A stretch of 64,000 bases of DNA from Amaricoccus sp003258405 (GTDB lineage: Bacteria > Pseudomonadota > Alphaproteobacteria > Rhodobacterales > Rhodobacteraceae). Below the pieces are notes generated by a model. That model did no database searches, was not told the origin of the DNA, and was given only the letters and a program-made list of their open reading frames with translations. Position numbers and translations under genes: made by a program. Numbering within the stretch: position 1 is the stretch's first letter; each line of letters opens with the position of its first letter. Shown here one piece after another: positions 60,834 through 64,000 of the stretch. The stretch covers positions 682,001-746,000 of the forward strand of contig NZ_CP171225.1 of assembly GCF_043226085.1 (NCBI RefSeq), given 5' to 3'.

Positions 60834-61652
60834 TCAGCCCCTGCGAAAGGCCGAGGGCGGCGCGCCAAACGCCTTGTGGAAGGCGGCGATGAAGGCGCTC
60901 GGCGTCGAATAGCCGAGCCGCACCGAAAGCGCCGCCGAGCTCTCCCCGAGCTCGAGCCCCTCGAGGGCCAGCATGAAGCGCATCCGGCTGCGCCACGCGC
61001 GAAAGCCGAGGCCGGTTTCCGCCGCAAAGAGCCGCGCCAGCGTCCGCTCGCCCACCCCGACATGCCGTGCCACCTCCGGCAGCCCGAGCCGCGCGCCGCC
61101 CGGCGCCAGCAGCGCGTCCATCGCCGCCACCAGCCGCCGGTCCCGCCCGCCCGGCAGCCGCAGATCCGGCTGCTCGAGCCGTGCCATCTCGTCAAACGCC
61201 ACCCAGGCGAGCCGCCGCGCCGCCGCCGCACTTAGCCGCGCCCCCTCCGCCCCGGCAAGCCGCCCGGCGATCCCGCGCAGGAGGGGCGTCGCGCGCACCA
61301 CCACCGGCCGCTCGGGAAGCCCGCTCCGCGCCGCATGGCGGGCATCGACATAGAGGTGATGCACCAGGATCTCGGTCTGCGCGACGAGCTGGTGCATCAT
61401 CCCCGGCGGAATCCAGATGCCGTGCCGTTCCGGCACGAACCAGACATCCTCGCCCACCTGAAGCCGCATCAGCCCGTCATAGCAAAGCGCGAGCTGCGCC
61501 CGCGGATGGCTGTGCGGGGCAATGGCGAACCCACGCTCGGCCCGCCCGACCCAGGCGATGACCGGGCGCCGCGGATCCTCGAGAAAACCCCGCGGCGAGG
61601 GCAGCGGCAGACCCTCCACGGCCACTGTCCGAATTTCGACATCTTTTGTCAT
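60834..61652 (-). CDS. AraC-family transcriptional regulator
   Basis: 272 aa. N-terminal cupin-type sensor (HSHPRAQLALCYDGLMRLQVGEDVWFVPERHGIWIPPG) and C-terminal double helix-turn-helix (LGLPEVARHVGVGERTLARLFAAETG and GYSTPSAFIAAFHKAFGAPPSAFR). Divergent from the DASS transporter across 70 bp, so it probably regulates that gene. Inducer unknown. Confidence 0.9.
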   Translation of the reverse strand: MTKDVEIRTVAVEGLPLPSPRGFLEDPRRPVIAWVGRAERGFAIAPHSHPRAQLALCYDGLMRLQVGEDVWFVPERHGIWIPPGMMHQLVAQTEILVHHLYVDARHAARSGLPERPVVVRATPLLRGIAGRLAGAEGARLSAAAARRLAWVAFDEMARLEQPDLRLPGGRDRRLVAAMDALLAPGGARLGLPEVARHVGVGERTLARLFAAETGLGFRAWRSRMRFMLALEGLELGESSAALSVRLGYSTPSAFIAAFHKAFGAPPSAFRRG

Positions 61653-61722
61653 TCTATCGTTCTGTCACATCCGGCGCGGAACCGCTATCGCGGAGACCTG
61701 TTCGGAGAAGCGGAGTTCGGCC

Positions 61723-63108
61723 ATGAAACACGGCGCACAGATCCAGTTCGGTGTCATCCTTGCCGCGGCAGCGGCCATCGCCCTGACCGTCCCTGCCGGG
61801 CTCGACCGCCACCAGGCTCACACGCTTGCCATCGTGCTCGTGACGCTCGGCCTCTGGAGCACCGGCCTCGTGCCTGCCTTCCTCGGTACGCTGATCTTCT
61901 TCACGCTCCTGCTGATCCCGGGCCTTGCCAGCCCCGAGCTGGTGTTCTCGGGCTTCACCGCGCCCGCGATCTGGCTGGTGATGTCAGGCTTCGTGCTGGT
62001 CGCCGCGATCCGTATCACGGGGCTCGGCACGCGCCTCGGCAATGCCGCCGCGCCGCATCTGTCGCGAAGCTATCCGGGCCTCATCGCCGGGCTCGTCGCC
62101 ATGGGTGCCGCACTTGGCTTCCTGATGCCCTCCTCCGTCGGCCGCTCGATGGCGCTTGTGCCGATCGGCATGGCGCTGGCCGAAGCGCTCGGCTTCGAGC
62201 GCGGCTCGAACGGCCGCACTGGCGTCGCGCTCGCTGTCGCCTTCGGGTGCAACATCCCGAGCTTCGCGATCCTGCCCGCAAACCTGCCCAATATGGTGCT
62301 CTCGGGCGCCGCGGCGCATCTGCATGGCATCAGCATCGGATACACCGACTACCTCGTCCTGCACTATCCGGTTCTGGGCATCCTGAAATCGGTGGCCATC
62401 GTCGCCCTGATCCTGCGCGCCTATCCTGCCAGGACCGGCTCCCCGGCCGCCGTCGCGGCGCCCGCCCCCTCAGACGCAGGCGGCGGAACCCGGCAGCAAC
62501 TCTGGCTGCTCGGCCTCCTGTTCGTCACCCTCGCCCTCTGGGCGACAGACCGGTTCCACGGCATCAACCCCGCCTGGATCGGGCTGGCCGCCGCCGTGAT
62601 CCTGCTCCTGCCCCGCGTCGGTCTCGTCTCGCCTGAGGCGTTCCGCAGCGCCATCGACTTCGGCACCCTGCTCCTCGTCGCCGGCGTCCTCGGGCTCGGC
62701 GCCGTGGTGAGCGCCAGTGGCCTTGGCGAGCGGCTGGCCGAACTTGTGACCACCGTCCTGCCGCTGGCCCCCGGCCGGGATTTCGCGAACTTCCTGTCGC
62801 TCTCGGCGCTTGCCACACTTACCGCGCTCATCTCCACCATGCCGGGTGTCCCGGCGGTGCTGACCCCACTCGCCCCCGATCTCGCCGCCGCAACCGGCTT
62901 CTCGGTCGAGGCGGTCCTGATGACCCAGGTGATCGGCTTCTCGACGGTGATCTTTCCCTATCAGGTCGCGCCGCTCATCGTCGCGATGGGGCTTGCGGGC
63001 GAGCCGGTCCGCGCCCTTCTGCGCGTCACCCTGGCGCTGGCGCTCCTGACCTTCGTCCTGCTCGTCCCGCTCGATTTCATTTGGTGGAAGCTTCTCGGCT
63101 GGATCTGA
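61723..63108 (+). CDS. DASS/SLC13-family anion transporter
   Basis: 461 aa with about twelve hydrophobic segments in two halves. Family motifs: GFTAPAIWLVMSGFVLVAAIRITGLG, the helical-hairpin substrate region LGFLMPSSVGRSMALVPIG, and ALISTMPGVPAVLTPLAPDLAA. Probably a sodium-coupled importer of dicarboxylates, sulfate or related anions. The motifs deviate from the classic SNT (here SSV), so the substrate is open. GGAG 7 nt before the ATG. Likely controlled by the divergent AraC regulator. Confidence 0.85.
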   Translation: MKHGAQIQFGVILAAAAAIALTVPAGLDRHQAHTLAIVLVTLGLWSTGLVPAFLGTLIFFTLLLIPGLASPELVFSGFTAPAIWLVMSGFVLVAAIRITGLGTRLGNAAAPHLSRSYPGLIAGLVAMGAALGFLMPSSVGRSMALVPIGMALAEALGFERGSNGRTGVALAVAFGCNIPSFAILPANLPNMVLSGAAAHLHGISIGYTDYLVLHYPVLGILKSVAIVALILRAYPARTGSPAAVAAPAPSDAGGGTRQQLWLLGLLFVTLALWATDRFHGINPAWIGLAAAVILLLPRVGLVSPEAFRSAIDFGTLLLVAGVLGLGAVVSASGLGERLAELVTTVLPLAPGRDFANFLSLSALATLTALISTMPGVPAVLTPLAPDLAAATGFSVEAVLMTQVIGFSTVIFPYQVAPLIVAMGLAGEPVRALLRVTLALALLTFVLLVPLDFIWWKLLGWI

Positions 63109-63128
63109 GCCCGGCGCGCGCCCTCGCC

Positions 63129-63488
63129 TCAGAGCGGGCGGTCGATGGAATCGTAGATGTCCTGAAGCTGCTGCTGGCGGCGGGCATAGGCGGCGCGGAT
63201 GCAATCGGCGTCCGCGCCGCAAGCCATCCGCTCATGGAGCCATTTCGCCTGATCGTCCATGATGTCGCCGCGGCGCCCCATCGCAAAGAGCCCGGTGAGA
63301 AAATCGAGGGTCGTCACCATCCGCACATCGGCATCATTGAGATCGCGTTCATTGCAGATCACCTGCTCGTCGGGTGCGAGATCGGGCAGCGTGCAGTCGA
63401 AGCTCGCCGCGCCAGCCGCCGGAGCAAGACCGGCTGCACCGAGAAGAATGGCGCCGATCACCGCCCCGTGGCCTCGCTTGCGTTTCAT
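63129..63488 (-). CDS. Exported DUF1311/LprI-like protein
   Basis: 119 aa with a signal peptide (GAVIGAILLGAAGLAPAAGAA). The mature domain has the LprI-like pattern: DCTLPDLAPDEQVICNERDLNDAD...WLHERMACGADADCIRAAYARRQQQL with four cysteines. Some relatives inhibit lysozyme in the envelope. ATG 63488 starts it; further in-frame codons upstream run into the repeat cluster. Confidence 0.85.
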   Translation of the reverse strand: MKRKRGHGAVIGAILLGAAGLAPAAGAASFDCTLPDLAPDEQVICNERDLNDADVRMVTTLDFLTGLFAMGRRGDIMDDQAKWLHERMACGADADCIRAAYARRQQQLQDIYDSIDRPL

Positions 63489-63526
63489 TCTGCTGCCTGA
63501 CTTCCCTGACGAATTGTTAAAAGGTT

Positions 63527-63575
63527 GCCATACGGATGCCATATCGATTCCATACGGAATCCATATGGATTCCAG
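63527..63575. repeat. 11-bp-unit repeat cluster, copy 2 (4 units)
   Basis: Four tandem units CATACGGATGC, CATATCGATTC, CATACGGAATC and CATATGGATTC, flanked by TTGC and CAG exactly as at 4851-4888. It contains a perfect 18-bp palindrome GGAATCCATATGGATTCC at 63556-63573. Located between the DUF1311-like gene start and the DUF815 ATPase stop. Confidence 0.85.
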
Positions 63576-63593
63576 CTACCCCGCGGCGGCGGC

Positions 63594-64000
63594 TCACCCG
63601 AGCTGCACCCCCCGGCGCCCGGCGAGATCGGTCACATACTGCCAGGCCACACGCCCCGAGCGCCCGCCCCGTGTCTGGCTCCATTCGATCGCCTCGGCCC
63701 GCAGGGTCGCATCATCGATCGCGATCCCGAAGGCATCGCAATAACCCCTTATCATGCCAAGGAAATCATCCTGGTTGCAGGCATGAAAGCCAAGCCAGAG
63801 CCCGAACCGGTCCGACAGCGAGACCTTCTCTTCCACCGCCTCGCTCGGATTGATCCCCGCCTGCCGCTCGTTATCGATCATGTCCCGCGGCATAAGATGC
63901 CGCCGGTTCGAGGTCGCATAGAGGATCACATTCTCCGGCCGCCCCTCGATCCCACCGTCAAGAACCGCCTTCAAGCTCTTGTAATGACTGTCATCCTTAT
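63594..64000 (-). CDS. DUF815 AAA-type ATPase, C-terminal part
   Basis: The frame runs off the right edge of the window, so only about 135 C-terminal residues are visible. Diagnostic segment: SHYKSLKAVLDGGIEGRPENV followed by ILYATSNRRHLMPRDMIDNER, then SLSDRFGLWLGFHACNQDDFLGM. This is the DUF815 family of AAA-like ATPases with unknown physiological role. Walker A lies outside the window. Stop codon is 19 bp from the repeat cluster. Confidence 0.87.
   Translation of the reverse strand, partial: KDDSHYKSLKAVLDGGIEGRPENVILYATSNRRHLMPRDMIDNERQAGINPSEAVEEKVSLSDRFGLWLGFHACNQDDFLGMIRGYCDAFGIAIDDATLRAEAIEWSQTRGGRSGRVAWQYVTDLAGRRGVQLG

Noticed and set aside
63527..63575. CRISPR array
   Set aside because: Units are 11 bp, directly adjacent and without unique spacers; no cas gene is nearby.

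Overview
The window is GC-rich (roughly 65% by eye) and gene-dense. Its gene content points to an alphaproteobacterium of the Rhodobacterales: a motB-flgE-flgK-flgL-flgI flagellar block, a divergent DUF6456/DUF6477 pair, alphaproteobacterial acetolactate synthase, GMP synthase and Lon, and short flagellar and heat-shock promoter motifs of alphaproteobacterial type. The placement is inference from families recognised by eye; no search was run. Most of it looks like ordinary chromosome. I found no CRISPR array, rRNA, insertion sequence or prophage.

Layout. 1-2530: end of a phosphoglycolate phosphatase gene, a GpdQ-like phosphodiesterase, a quinone reductase, and tRNA-Gly(UCC) with a promoter. 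2654-4889: a large TPR-repeat protein followed by an 11-bp-unit repeat cluster that recurs at 63.5 kb. 4977-9933: ABC exporter, acyl-CoA synthetase, AI-2E-family permease. 9924-13468: small conserved-looking protein, pheS, membrane-anchored GDPD. 13485-19402 (minus): flagellar hook/P-ring genes and motB. 19522-29647 (mostly minus): a peptide-type ABC transporter with an S58 peptidase and an M20 deacylase nearby; an RTX gene sits inside the operon and a fragment resembling an M20 C-terminus lies upstream. 29768-34450: lon, with a strong sigma-32 type promoter, divergent from ktrAB. 34454-40447: tgt, periplasmic GDPD, SufT-like, SatD-like/DUF3307 pair, SufA-like, TfoX-like, tpiA. 40466-44386: DUF6456/DUF6477 pair and otsAB. 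44406-51860: MttB-family methyltransferase, guaA, YdcF-like, DMT permease, ppa, FadL-like protein. 51936-57729: ATPase, metA, RDD protein, bpt, FUSC/MarR pair. 57866-60812: an ilv operon with a leader-peptide attenuator and an unknown gene between the two acetolactate synthase subunits. 60834-64000: AraC regulator, DASS transporter, DUF1311-like protein, second repeat cluster, and the end of a DUF815 ATPase.

Several neighbours fit together functionally. The peptide ABC importer, S58 peptidase and M20 deacylase could import and cleave peptides or amides. ktrA/ktrB form a potassium uptake unit. otsA/otsB make trehalose. ilvB-X-ilvH is a branched-chain amino acid operon controlled by translation of a leader peptide. 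The best candidates for undescribed biology are the TPR protein with its mosaic repeats, the paired 11-bp repeat clusters, the unknown ilv-operon gene, the SatD/DUF3307 cassette between two Fe-S assembly genes, and the RTX gene inside the ABC operon.
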